64,000 nucleotides of DNA from Phaeodactylibacter xiamenensis (GCF_000759025.1 NZ_JPOS01000077.1:55560-119559), one strand, 5' to 3'. Counted from the stretch's first letter, positions 36,878 to 47,500 are shown. The notes: generated by a model from the sequence alone, not told the origin. A program made the numbers and translations.

Positions 36878-38212
36878 ATGGCGATAGAAAAATCAACACC
36901 GGCTTCCGGCCTTTCCAGGAGAGGGGCTCCCCTGGCGGTCTCCGCTGCCCGGGTGGACATGGACCTCTTCTTTGAAGCTGCTCAAAATCTGTACGATCCG
37001 GAGGAGAATCCCGAAGGGTACTTCACCCTGAATGTGGCGGAGAATGCCCTGATGATCCCGATGATGAAGGCGCGCATAGATAAAATTTTGCAGCAGGGCG
37101 CTGTTCCCGAATGGGCCTTCCAGTATACCGATCCGAATGGGCACCCGGAAGTCCGGGAGACCGTGGCGGCATTTATGGAGCAATACCTGTGCCAATGTCC
37201 CATTGCGCCTGATTCCATCGCCTTTTCTGCCGGTGCTGCAGCGACCATAGAGGTGAGTACGTTTATGCTGGCCGATGAGGGGGATGTGGTGGTGATTCCG
37301 GCCCCCGCTTACCCCATGTACACCAATGATGTGGGCTTGAAAAGCGGATTGCAGCGCTACGATTTGCAAACGCATCACCATCCTGCCGATCATGGGGATC
37401 TTTCCCCCCTGACCACCGCACACCTGGATGCTGCCTGGGCGGATATCAGCGGGCAGGGGCAAAGGTTCAAAATCCTGCTGCTGACTTCACCGGATAATCC
37501 CACCGGCTGCATGTACTCGGAACAACAGCTGAGGGAGATTGCCGAGTGGTGCATGGCACATGAGGTGCACCTGGTTGTCAGTGAAATTTACGGCTTATCA
37601 TTGGTGAATATCGAGGACGGTGACATCCGGGCAGATTATACGCCGGCAACGGTGCCCCAATCTTTCGCACAGCTCATGGCGGAGCTTCAAAGCGATTACC
37701 TGCACCTCTGGTACGCCCTGTCCAAGGATTTTGCCATGTCAGGGTTCCGGTTTGGTATCGTACATTCCTTGAATGAAAGCTTCCTCAAGGGTTTTGGGAA
37801 TGTCAATATCCCGCAGATGGTTTCCAACCTTGCGCAGTGGGTGATCGGGGAGCTGATGAAAGACCACGCCTTCCTGGAGCGCTACATCGCAACCAACAAA
37901 GCCCGGCTTACCGGGAGCTACAAAGCAGTCGTCAAGGCCCTTCGGGAGTTGGAAGTGCCCTACGTCCCCAGCCGCGGCAGCCTGTTTGTTTGGGCTGATT
38001 TTTCCAAATACCTGAAAGAGGATAGCGAAAAGGGGAAGGAAGACCTTTGGATGGACATTTACCACAGTACCGGCATACTGCTGACGCCCGGTGCCGGATT
38101 CCAGCATAAGAAGTATGGGGTGTTTAGGATAGTGTATACTACATTGCCTTTGAGCCATTTGGAGGTGGCGCTGGAGCGGTTGAAGACTTTTTTTCAAGAC
38201 CGGGCCAGTTGA
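36878..38212 (+). CDS. PLP-dependent class I/II aminotransferase (ACC-synthase-like)
   Basis: A 444-residue fold-type I PLP enzyme. Visible motifs are NVAENALM, YTDPNGHPEVRETVAAF, AGAAATIEV, PAPAYPMYTNDV, LLTSPDNPTGCMYS, and the Schiff-base lysine K283 in ALSKDFAMSGFRFG. The overall pattern is closer to the 1-aminocyclopropane-1-carboxylate synthase-like subgroup than to AspC, so the substrate is open. The ATG at 36878 is preferred to one at 36815, whose extra 21 residues are basic and unlike the family. Confidence 0.88.
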   Translation: MAIEKSTPASGLSRRGAPLAVSAARVDMDLFFEAAQNLYDPEENPEGYFTLNVAENALMIPMMKARIDKILQQGAVPEWAFQYTDPNGHPEVRETVAAFMEQYLCQCPIAPDSIAFSAGAAATIEVSTFMLADEGDVVVIPAPAYPMYTNDVGLKSGLQRYDLQTHHHPADHGDLSPLTTAHLDAAWADISGQGQRFKILLLTSPDNPTGCMYSEQQLREIAEWCMAHEVHLVVSEIYGLSLVNIEDGDIRADYTPATVPQSFAQLMAELQSDYLHLWYALSKDFAMSGFRFGIVHSLNESFLKGFGNVNIPQMVSNLAQWVIGELMKDHAFLERYIATNKARLTGSYKAVVKALRELEVPYVPSRGSLFVWADFSKYLKEDSEKGKEDLWMDIYHSTGILLTPGAGFQHKKYGVFRIVYTTLPLSHLEVALERLKTFFQDRAS

Positions 38213-38410
38213 TTCACTTCCTTTCAGTTTTGTTTTTACAGAACTGTGGCAATGTGTCTTTTCTTACCATTTTTTGCAAATTAATAAATAGAAATTCTGA
38301 CAAAATTCTGACTTGTAAAAATATTTTTAGTTAATATTTTCTTAAAAAATCCGGGGTCAAAACAACATTTGCATTTCCAAGGTTAGGCGTGTCATTTTTC
38401 ACTTCAAACT

Positions 38411-39183
38411 ATGAATATGACACTGTCAAAGACCTTGTTGTCAGGAGCATTCCTGTTCCTGGCCACCATGTTCACGCACGCCTACGCACAGCAGAGCGCT
38501 GCCATTCAGGAGATGCTCGATCTCGAAGCCGATCAGTATTTTGCCGACCGGGACAGCGCTTACCTTGATCCCTACTACGGATTGAAAAAGCTGATTTATG
38601 GAAATAAGCGCTTTGCAGAGAACAAGAGTATCAAACCGCGTCAGACCGACGAAGACCTGCGCAACAACGAGCTGGGGCAGAAGCCTTTTGCTACGATTAT
38701 TGGCTGTGCGGACAGCCGTGTGCCCAATGAGATTATTTTTGATCAGGGGGTGGGAGACCTCTTTATTACCCGTACAGCTGGGCAGGTGATGGCTGAAGCT
38801 TCTTATGGGACCATTGAGTACGCCACGGTAGTGCTGAATACCCGTCTGATTGTTGTGCTGGGCCATGAATCCTGCGGAGCCGTAAAGGCAGCCATGCAGC
38901 TGCCGGAAAACCCTCCGGGCCACGTGGTGACGCTCATCAATGCCATTAAACCCGCTTCCCTTTATGCGAAAGACAACGCAACAGGCGAGGATGACATGCT
39001 GGATACCGCCGTTCGTAAGAATGTACTGGAGCAGGTTGAACTTCTCCGGGTCTGGAACCGGTACTGAGCCGCAAGTTTGCAAACGGTGAAGTCCTCATCG
39101 TCGGCGCAGTGTACAACCTGCACTCCGGTCAGGTGGAGTTTTTGGAAGAGACGATCAAGTCACTGCCAAAATTTGTTCAATAG
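38411..39183 (+). pseudogene. Secreted beta-class carbonic anhydrase, frameshifted near its end
   Basis: Signal peptide (FLATMFTHAYAQQ), then a beta-carbonic anhydrase with its zinc site intact: C99 and D101 in GCADSRVPNE, H152 and C155 in LGHESCGAVKAA. The frame ends early at 39065-39067 (RVWNRY). One base appears missing at about 39050-39053; with it the reading continues as LEPVLSRKFANGEVLIVGAV to a TAG at 39181-39183, giving the normal family C-terminus. It may be a true mutation or a base-call error. The DUF2490 gene starts three bases after this restored stop, which supports the longer original gene. Confidence 0.85.
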
Positions 39184-39186
39184 CCT

Positions 39187-39888
39187 ATGAAAAAACTGCT
39201 GTTACTACTGCTGTGTGCATGGCTTGCCAGCCCGCTTGCGGCCCAAACTGTTGAAGAAGACAAACTGGGAGCCTGGTACATGTACTTTTACAATGCCAGG
39301 TTTGGAGATGGCCCCTTCGGGATTCAGGGCGATTATCAGTTCCGATTCTGGAACTTCGGCAATGACCTGGAGCAGGTGCTGATCCGAAATGGATTGACGT
39401 ACACCCCAAAGGATGCTGGTGTAACCTTCACACTGGGCTATGCGAGTATCACAACGGGCACACCGGGAGAAAGCACCAACACGGTCCATGAAAACCGGAT
39501 TTATCAGGAAGCTATTTTTTCCCAGCGGCTGGGTGGCCGTTTTCTGCTTACCCACCGTTTCCGGTCGGAGCAACGCTGGCTGGAGGATCAGGACTTCCGT
39601 ACCCGCTACCGGTACAATATTTTTGTGAATGTACCGCTCAATGCCACCGATTTTGGGAAGGGAGTCGTCTACCTGGCCCTGTACAATGAGATTTTCATCA
39701 ATGGTCAAACCGATATTGGAGACGGCCGCGAAGTGCAATATTTTGACCGGAACCGGACCTATCTTGGTATTGGGTTCGGGCTGCGTGACAACCTGCGCAT
39801 CCAACTGGGTGCTATGAATCAAACCACCGCCAACTGGAGCAAATGGCAGGCACAATTCAGTGCGCACCATAACTTCTCCTTTAGATAA
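39187..39888 (+). CDS. DUF2490 outer membrane protein
   Basis: A 233-residue protein with signal peptide (LLLLLCAWLASPLAAQ) and a DUF2490-type beta-barrel pattern: LGAWYMYFYNARFG, TLGYASITTG, HENRIYQEAIFSQRLGGRF, HRFRSEQRWL, and a C-terminal aromatic end NFSFR. The function of the family is unknown; it is found in the outer membrane of Bacteroidota. It starts three bases after the restored stop of the carbonic anhydrase, so the two were probably translationally coupled and may act together at the envelope. Confidence 0.88.
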   Translation: MKKLLLLLLCAWLASPLAAQTVEEDKLGAWYMYFYNARFGDGPFGIQGDYQFRFWNFGNDLEQVLIRNGLTYTPKDAGVTFTLGYASITTGTPGESTNTVHENRIYQEAIFSQRLGGRFLLTHRFRSEQRWLEDQDFRTRYRYNIFVNVPLNATDFGKGVVYLALYNEIFINGQTDIGDGREVQYFDRNRTYLGIGFGLRDNLRIQLGAMNQTTANWSKWQAQFSAHHNFSFR

Positions 39889-39943
39889 GATTTTATCGTA
39901 AAAGCCAAAAATGAATTGCACCCTGTACGGTTTATACTGACGA

Positions 39944-39974
39944 TTAAGTGGTTTGCCGCAGCAAACCTACTTAA
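39944..39974 (+). terminator. Strong stem-loop after the DUF2490 gene
   Basis: TTAAGTGGTTTGC (39944-39956) pairs with GCAAACC-t-ACTTAA (39961-39974): 13 pairs with one bulged T and a 4-base loop. It lies 56 bases past the stop. No T-run follows. Confidence 0.5.
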
Positions 39975-40058
39975 TGTCAGCATTTACGCTGGGAAGTGTC
40001 TTGCGCTTGCCCTGATAAGCTATGCTTCGTTAGTGGTCGATGTCGCAAATCTAAGATT

Positions 40059-40104
40059 CCAGACGATGAATGTCTGGACTGTAAGCCCAGACGATGAAGT
40101 CTGG
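40059..40104. repeat. Two tandem small hairpins, CCAGACgatgaa(t)GTCTGG
   Basis: CCAGACGATGAATGTCTGG (40059-40077) and CCAGACGATGAAGTCTGG (40087-40104) are near-identical, nine bases apart. Each folds into a six-pair stem. They look like another extragenic palindromic repeat family. Confidence 0.65.
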
Positions 40105-40415
40105 ATCAAAGACCCGACATTTATCGTTCCCCGTGCTGGCCGTCAGCGCCCCAGTAGGTGACCACTTCGTATTGCGTATATTCGGTACAGGGTGTGTTTG
40201 TTAGGTAGTACCGGTCCGGCTAGACCTTCCTTTGCACAAGGAACATTGGTGCAGGGATGCCCATTCGGGGTATTGGTCAAACCGCTTCCTGCTCACGGTC
40301 GGGGAAGAAGTATTTTGTGGTGGGGGCAAGCAAGCTAAAGTCAAAGATGACATCGGAGGGGGGCGTAATAATTCTTAGCGAAAGCAATGAAGCAGACTGA
40401 ACCCGACATCAAGTA

Positions 40416-40994
40416 CTACTTTCCCCGATTAGCAATACGCTTCATATCTATAGCCAGGCCTTCTGTGATTTCCAACTGATCCTCCCAGTCGTAAATGCGC
40501 CACGCGTTGTTGCCTTGTTCGGCAATCAGCACCTTTCGGGTATCTGTAAAAATCCAAACGACTTTGGCTACGCCAAATTGAATCAGGTCCTCTGTTTTTT
40601 CATGGTAGTACCCTAAAGGGTTGCGGACTTCCTGAAGATCTGCTTTGGTATCGATCTCGATCACTAATTCAGGGGGAATATCCAAATACTGATCGTTTAA
40701 GTCTTCCACCAAGTCCGATTTGATTACGGCTATATCCGCTGCTCTCCAGGCGTTTTTGCCAAAACGCAGCCCGAGCTCGTTCGTAAAGATCAGGTATTCA
40801 TTTCCATAAAAGGATCGGAGGAGATAGATCAACTCTGCAACAATGAGCGCTTGTAGTTTGCTGCTACCCATGATTTCATCCATTTGCTTGTTACCGGTCA
40901 GGTAGTCCTTGTAGCCTTGGTAGTAAATGGGCTTGCCGCCAACCATTTCATAGACCAGACTTTTAGGGATTTGCTCGGTAGCTTGTTCCATCAT
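40416..40994 (-). CDS. Uma2 family (DUF820) putative endonuclease
   Basis: A 192-residue protein of the Uma2 family, whose fold is that of PD-(D/E)XK restriction-type nucleases. Motifs: LIVAELIYLLRSFYG near the N-terminus, RAADIAVIKSDL with the active-site Asp, PPELVIEIDTKADL with the E-x-D/E core, then a helix and a beta C-terminus. Members are often found in large numbers in bacteria with multicellular or filamentous habits; their role is not established. The ATG at 40994 is preferred to an upstream TTG at 41021. Confidence 0.85.
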   Translation of the reverse strand: MMEQATEQIPKSLVYEMVGGKPIYYQGYKDYLTGNKQMDEIMGSSKLQALIVAELIYLLRSFYGNEYLIFTNELGLRFGKNAWRAADIAVIKSDLVEDLNDQYLDIPPELVIEIDTKADLQEVRNPLGYYHEKTEDLIQFGVAKVVWIFTDTRKVLIAEQGNNAWRIYDWEDQLEITEGLAIDMKRIANRGK

Positions 40995-41021
40995 TTGACG
41001 ATTTATTGAAATGGTAAACAA

Positions 41022-41464
41022 TCTGGGGGCAGTGTAAGTTCCCTGTGCTATTTTATCCAGGTGCTGCAGCTCAGAAACAGGCAGAACTAGCAGTGCCCAG
41101 CATTTAAAGCCCCCATCCTGTCGTCCAGTTTCCCGCTGGGCGATAGGTTACCTAAGCCCTGGCCTATATCAACCCATCGCCTCGCTGGAAGCGCGACGAC
41201 GGGAGTGGGGCGAAGTCAATGCAAAAAACATAACACTCACTCAGTCAGCAGCATCATTGACACCCGCTGCCCGTACATTCGTTCAGTAGTCGCCCGGGCT
41301 TGCAGGAGGATTTGTATCTTTCTGCCGTTTCCAGGATATGTTAAACCTTGTAGCTTATGACTAAACGCGCGCTTACGCTGATTGTGGGGTTGTTTTGACT
41401 AAAGATCACTGCAACAAAAACAGGCGCAAACGTCCAACTTTCTAAGCACAAAAAAAACAATAGA
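41022..41464. other. 443-base region with possible 5' gene remnant
   Basis: No full gene. An ATG at 41357 opens MTKRALTLIVGLF, which looks like the start of a signal peptide, and ends at TGA 41396-41398. A -7-like TATCTTTC lies about 45 bases before it. It may be the 5' remnant of a deleted secreted-protein gene. The rest shows nothing I can support. Confidence 0.35.
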
Positions 41465-42104
41465 ATGCCGATAACAAACCTCTCTATAGGAATTGCAGTA
41501 GTGTTCATACTGACTTCCTTTACTCTACAGGGGCAAAATGACAATAGCTTGAGCAAGGCATTAGAGTATAAAATAAAACAAAAGGTCTTACAAGATTTAC
41601 AAGCCTCAAAGTATCTGCTGCTTAGCCAAAGGGCGGATAAATTGTCTAAACCCATGGATCGAGGCTTTTCGACTAAGGTTTTTTTTGTTTCTGGTTTTGT
41701 TCAGGTTCTTCCAAAGGTAGCAATACGCCGATCGGCACTTAAAATACCAAGTGAAGAGGGTTGGAGGCTATTTACAGTAGAATTTCCGACTGAGGCCCAT
41801 ATTAACGGGGATTTTTTCCGATGGGTAGGGCATATATTTAGTGTTTCTCCACTTTTCTACAAGGATATAGCTCTAGTTGCCGTCACAGAAAAAGAAAATG
41901 TAGTTTTATTAAACAGTTGGTCCAGCAGAGACTACTCTATTGAGAAATATTTCCAATTCCGTTCTGATAAGCCCGAATCTTACATACCGTACTTAAAAAT
42001 ACAATTGTATAGGCAGAACCCTGATAATATGTTTTTTAGGAGTCATAAGCTTGATACACTGCTATTCGAATGCATTTCGACTTATCATAATGGTATTAAA
42101 TCAA
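41465..42104 (+). pseudogene. Unknown secreted protein, 5' part, split by IS
   Basis: The first 213 codons of a gene interrupted by IS copy B. A hydrophobic N-terminus (LSIGIAVVFILTSFTLQGQ) suggests a signal peptide. The rest is mixed alpha/beta with no recognised motif. The frame runs 41 bases into the element before stopping. Joining it across the element at the duplicated TAAATCAA keeps the frame, giving an original protein of about 578 residues with the part at 43353-44449. Base composition is more AT-rich than the neighbours, which may indicate acquisition. Confidence 0.8.
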
Positions 42105-43344
42105 TTCATTGCCGTACACTTTTAGCTCGGCAAAAAGTTCATTGAAAGTTTGGAAAGAGAGACAGAAAAAATAAGGGTTTTCTGAGATTTTAAAAATCTT
42201 TGCAGAAAACCCTTTCAAAATGCCGTTCTGCAAAGATCTAAAAAATGGTTGATAAAGCATCAATCTGAGGTTCCACAAGGCAACGCCTTGCGTCGATTAA
42301 CCGTCTTATCTGGTTTATTAGGTGCCTTAATCAAAGGTGGCCGGGCATCTTTATCAGAGTTGGGCCGCCATATGGAAGACCCCACTGACCTGGAAAGTCG
42401 GGTCAAGAAGGCCAAGCGTTGGTTGCAAAATAAGTGGACCGATGTCACGGTACACTTTATACCCTACCTTCTTCCGATTCTCCACTCTCTGAGCAAGGCT
42501 GGAGAGTTAGTTCTGGCCATCGATGGCTCCTGTGTGGGCAAAGACTGCATGGCGCTGATGGTCAGTGTAATCTGGCGCAGGCGAGCCATTCCCATTTGTT
42601 GGGTAGTTCGTAAAGCTCCCAAACTGCCCTTCCCGGAACACATGCACGTGGCCATTATCGGTCAAGTGGCGATGCTTATGGACAGTATCCTGGAACAGGA
42701 TTGCCGGATTTTCCTGCTGGGAGATGCCGAATTCGACGGCTGCGAGTTGCAACAGTCTTGTTTGGCTCACGGTTGGGAGTACGTGCTAAAAACGGCGAAG
42801 GATACTTTGGTAGCCGATCATCCGAACATGGAGAATGCTTCGGCTTTTGGCCATTTGGCCGCAAGTATCGGTCAAAAAAGCTTGTTCCTGCCCCAAATGT
42901 ATGTGACTAAGCAAGGGTTTGGGCCAGTCAATGTCTTGTTCTGGCATGACCGGACCCGATATGACCGACCTTTGTATCTGTTGACCAGCTTGGAATATGG
43001 CCCGCAAGCCGAAACATATTACCGAAAGAGGTATCACATTGAAACCTTTTTCGGCGATATCAAATCTCGCGGATTCCACATTCATAAAACCAGGATTGAA
43101 GAGCCTCAAACCTTGTTCAATCTCTTGATCGTGGCTAGCCTGGCTTTCATCATCTGTATCTTGTTCGAGTTTGATGCCCGAACCTCAGCCCAGTTGGGTA
43201 AATTCTGCCGTAAAGACCGAATCGATAGCTTGTCCGTGTTTCAGATTGGACTGAGGGCTGTCCGATTTTATGTCAGGCATGCTTTAAATCTTTCTTTCCA
43301 ATTTTCAAAGAACTTCCCGTAAAATAAAAGTGTACGGCAATGAA
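42105..43344 (+). mobile_element. IS4-like insertion sequence, copy B
   Basis: A 1240-bp element with 20-bp terminal inverted repeats (TTCATTGCCGTACACTTTTA) and an 8-bp target duplication TAAATCAA (42097-42104 and 43345-43352). It is opposite in orientation to copy A and nearly identical. The hairpin GGGTTTTCTG/CAGAAAACCC lies at 42175-42212 just before the transposase gene. Confidence 0.95.
42249..43322 (+). CDS. IS4-family-like DDE transposase (copy B)
   Basis: Same 357-residue transposase as in copy A, with the acidic residues in LAIDGSCVGKD and LLGDAEFDG and the full YREK signature (YRKRYHIETFFGDIK). The start is uncertain (TTG at 42249; the frame is open further upstream). It carries KAPKLPFPEH where copy A has KAPKGHFPEH. 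There are no stops or frameshifts, so it is probably functional. Confidence 0.93.
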   Translation: MIKHQSEVPQGNALRRLTVLSGLLGALIKGGRASLSELGRHMEDPTDLESRVKKAKRWLQNKWTDVTVHFIPYLLPILHSLSKAGELVLAIDGSCVGKDCMALMVSVIWRRRAIPICWVVRKAPKLPFPEHMHVAIIGQVAMLMDSILEQDCRIFLLGDAEFDGCELQQSCLAHGWEYVLKTAKDTLVADHPNMENASAFGHLAASIGQKSLFLPQMYVTKQGFGPVNVLFWHDRTRYDRPLYLLTSLEYGPQAETYYRKRYHIETFFGDIKSRGFHIHKTRIEEPQTLFNLLIVASLAFIICILFEFDARTSAQLGKFCRKDRIDSLSVFQIGLRAVRFYVRHALNLSFQFSKNFP

Positions 43345-44449
43345 TAAATCAAAACAAATTATCAAAGTCCCAAAAGACACGCCGAGTAAGTTCAAAATAG
43401 AAACTACTGAAAGATTATCGGGGGCTTCCGAGAACTATATTTCTTCAATCATCGGAAAATATAAACCCGCCCCCTTCAAAAACTACGAAGAGAAGAAGCA
43501 GTACCTACAGGCCCATCTGATGAGCAACATCTACCTCTACAAGCTCAGGCAAAAAATGGATACGATACCAGAAGGGCAGGACTTTGATCAGCTTAGAGAC
43601 AGCCTTTTGCCTGCTTACGACGAATACTTGGACCGTTGCCTGCCTCTGCACTACGGCTGCTGTTGGGTAGACTACGAAAAGGTTGAAGCGCTTAAATCTC
43701 ACCTGCCAATAAATACCCGGTTTTTAATGGAAAGGCGTGGCCGTTTTCAAGTAGTAGTGGGAGAAGGCCGCCCTTTCAATAAACATGTAGAGTTCTATAA
43801 ATTCTACGTGGATACGACCCTAATGCTGACTAAAAGGCCTGACCCGCAGTTTGAAAGGGCGCTAGGCTACGATGGATATAAGAGGGTGCGCTATGATTTG
43901 TTTTACCACCCTTGGCTCAAGGGGACTGGTGACGAGTTTTACCCACCGCCACCGCGTGTTTTGCATCACGGGGAACTGGACCCATGGTGGCTATCCGGTT
44001 GTACCATGGGTACAAGCTATGACACTATAAGTGGACATTACTATCTGCCCTACCGAAGTATTTCCGCCCCGGTAAATCATTATTTACTGGCATTGGACAC
44101 GGAAACCCGCGATGTTTTTTTCGTCAGCGGCAAGGATATTTTCCTGTCCGAGGTAGGGCCGTTGTACACAAGCATGAAGGTCAAATGGGATAACAGCAAG
44201 CGCATCCTGAATTTTGATGATACCAATTACTACTTATTGAAGGATAGCGATTACCACCGGTACACCTACATTCAAGACCGCCTCTACCGCTACCTGGTAG
44301 AACGGCTAGACCGCAGCAACGTCACCTACGAAGATGAGGAGAAGGTAGTGCTGCGCTGCAAGGGAAAGGAATACAAAAAAGAAATCGAACTGGAAGTCAC
44401 CCTCTACTTTGACGATCCAGAGAATTTGGAGGTCCGGAAATTAGAATAA
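43340..44449 (+). pseudogene. Unknown secreted protein, 3' part, reopened by IS-borne ATG
   Basis: Codes for the last 365 residues of the split gene. The inverted repeat end of the element (CAATGAA) supplies an ATG at 43340, so a 369-residue product without signal peptide could still be made. The chain is rich in Tyr, Arg and Lys, with PPPPRVLHHGELDPWW and GHYYLPYRSISAP, and matches no family I know. It ends 67 bases before the convergent adhesin gene. Confidence 0.75.
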
Positions 44450-44486
44450 AAAACAGCCACAGTCCGGGACTCCGGGCTGTGGCTGT
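44448..44486 (-). terminator. Rho-independent terminator of adhesin 1
   Basis: On the minus strand ACAGCCACAG and CTGTGGCTGT (44453-44486) form a ten-pair stem with an inner CCGG helix and are followed by six Ts. It lies 31 bases after the adhesin 1 stop. Confidence 0.88.
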
Positions 44487-44516
44487 ACTATGCAAACAAT
44501 AGGTTCGTCAGAAAAT

Positions 44517-47500
44517 TTACTGCCGCACCACCTTTAGTACTTCCCTGTAGCCATCCTGCGTGAAGACTTCCAGGAAGTAAAGCCCTGCGGGCAGATAGCT
44601 GGCGTCCCAGTCTATGGACTGCTCTCCTTCGCGCAGGGGCGTTTGAGCCAGCTGCTGCCCAAACTCATTGAACAGAGCCGCTGTACCATCCGCTGGAAGT
44701 GCTGCAGAGAATTGCAGGGTGAAGGTACGGCGCACGGGGTTGGGCACTATGGTGGCCTTGAGGACCTCGGGCTGCGCGTTTTCCCAGTATAGGCTGTCGG
44801 GGGCGGAAAGATTGATACCGCCTGAATTGTTTCGGAAGCGAATATCCCCAAAGGTCGCAGAAGCGGAGCCGTTCGGGTCAGTGGTAAATACGGCCAGCCC
44901 CATTTCCACACACGAGTTCATGGGCAGGTAAGCCTGATAAAAGGTTTGCCAGGAGGCATTGCTCCAGGTACGGTACCGGGCGCGAATCAAGTCGCCGTCA
45001 CGTTGCAGGCGCAGCCAATAAGGGAAAGACGCCTGTATCAGCGTGCTGTTTTTAGGCCCGTTGTCTGTAGTACGGATTTCCCGCCGGATCAAATTGGTGA
45101 GGTTAGAATACACCGCTACCATCTTAGCGCCCGGGGCATCGCTCTCGCGTATCATCAGTCCGGCGTAACCGCCGTCCACGCTTTCGATACGTGCCTGAAT
45201 ACCACCGTCATTGCATAGCTCTATGTTTGCAAAAGCGAGGTTGTCAGCATTTTGATTCAGGAGGTTGTAGCCGCCGGTGCTTATGGTCAAGTCATCGTTG
45301 TTGGGGCTATCGGCAGAGCAGAGGCTGTAGTTGAAGTCGCTGCCATCTCCCTGATCCCCAATATTGGTTGCCGACCATCCTGCAGGCAGTGCGTTGCCTT
45401 CCTCTACGGAAACAGTAGCGCTGCATTGGTCTGATGCACCATTGAAATCGGTGATGGTGTAGGTGACATTAATGGTACTGCCAATGTCATCACAGTCGAA
45501 GAAGCTCTGGCTGATGGATTCTGAAGCAAGCCCGTCTGCGCAGAAGGTGGTGCTTTCTGAAACCCCAAATGCACCACTGGAGGCCACGGTGTTACCCAGC
45601 TCATCGCTCAGGTTGTAAGACCCACCATCACCCCCGCTATCTGAAATGGTGAATACGTAGTCGCCACCAGAGAGGCTAAACGAATCCGTAACGGTCCTAT
45701 TGGCTTGAAAGAAGGCATATAAACCCTGAGCTATGGTATTACCGCCATCGGTATCGGTCAAGGTCCATCTGGTTTCCGAGGGGAAGCTGTCGAGTGCGAT
45801 AGTCAGGGTGAAGTTGTTGCCGTAACTGCAGGGGGGGCACCCCATGATGCTATTGCCACCAATCTCCTCAGGCAGTAGGGTGCCCTGCCCATTGGTGTCT
45901 AGTACCACTGTCACATCCTGGCAGATAGCAGATGGCGGTGCACAGTATTCGCTTACTCTAAAATCATCGAGCAGAATACCACGTCCGCGTTGTGGCGTTT
46001 CATTACTTGTCGTGTCCAATACCAGGTCCAAGCTGTCCTGATCGTTGGCGTCGGTTACGGTAAAAGCAAACTGAAGGTAATCAGATAAGCTTGGCAGCAG
46101 AATCTCTTCGGTTGTCCACGTGGACGCCAAATTCTGGTTAGGAGAATATTCCGCAAGTTGTGTCCACTCTCCACCTTCTGCTGTTCTGTACAACAAGTTT
46201 AGCGTTGGCTGATAATTCATAATACTGTCCAAAAGAGTTGGGTCAAAATTAAGGCTCCACTTGAAAAGCGAGCCTTCAAACCCAGGGTCAAGATCTTTAA
46301 CTGATAAGGTCCACTCTCCGTTAAGAGGGCAGCCTTCTAAGCTGGAGAAGTCTCCTTCGGGCTTGTAACTGCCCTCCGGGAAGTAAGAAGCAGAAACTTC
46401 AGAGGTCAGGCCGTCAATTAAGCTGGGAACAGTAGTGTAAACGTGAGACGGGGTAAAGCTCAAGTGTTCATCCCTGAGCGTGCCAAAATCGGTACTCTCC
46501 ATGCTGAAGCAGTACTCATAAGGGGTGCCAGGCGTCAGGTCGTTACGACCTATAAAATCCGTTCGAATAAATGGCTCGCCTAAATGTTCCAAGATCTGGG
46601 GAGAAGAAAAGTGTTTAATTATTTTAGCAGATTGCCCATTAGGGCAGGATAGCTCTATATCCAGGTTGTCATAACGTTCGTGCTCCAGGCTAATGCAAAC
46701 ACTGGAAAGCATGGACTCAGTGAGTGTGGCATCCCTCGGGAAGCCACTGAGCTTAATGGTAGAAGGGCTCGTAAGTGGAAAAAAAGGTATGATTCCATCC
46801 ACCCGGCCAATCGCTAAGTTCTCGTTAGCTACAGCTGTTTGTGGCGACGGACCTACCGACGATATAAGGCCTTCTAAAATGTTATAGGCAAAAGAAACCA
46901 CAGGAACCTCAGAAAACGAACTGACATCAAATAATGGCGAAATAAGTGTGTCTTTCCTGACTGTTGGACTGATAAATGCCGCCATGTTATCACCATTAAG
47001 GGGTTGGTTAGCCAATCCGGTAGTATCGAATACCTTTTCGGGGAACTGCCAGGCTGAGGGGCTGCTGGATTGAAGTGTCCAACATTCTGGTTTGGCTCCA
47101 GTACCTTCGAAACCTGTAAAATATGGACTCCTAAGTGTAAGTGTCCAAGGAGAACCACATGAATAGGTTAGTCTAACAGTGGAGGACGGGCGAGAGAGGT
47201 GCCCATCGCAAATGGCGATAACCTCAAACCTGTAATTGCCGTCTCGGTCGAAAACAAAGAACTCGCTGTTAAATTGATTAGTAGAAATAAAGCTATACCA
47301 ATGAGGCGATCCCTCCAGAGCATACCGGACGAGAAAAGAGTCCGCATCTGATGAATCCCAGCTTAGGACAGCAATATTGTCAAAAAGACTAGCTTGAACA
47401 TTCTGAGGTGGTAAACAATCCTCTTCTTCTTGAATATGAATATTGTCAATCCTGGCAAAAGCATTGTGATACCCTTCAAATCGGACCACGTAACTTTCGG

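Larger units (their letters stand above)
39889..40415. other. 527-base region of hairpins and possible gene remnant
   Basis: Contains the hairpin at 39944-39974 and the paired repeats at 40059-40104. On the minus strand, from about 40300 to the stop at 40121, two short frames read like coding sequence when joined by one shift (LTNTPNGHPCTNVPCAKEG, then YYLTNTPCTEYTQYEVV), but this is too short to name. Confidence 0.45.
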
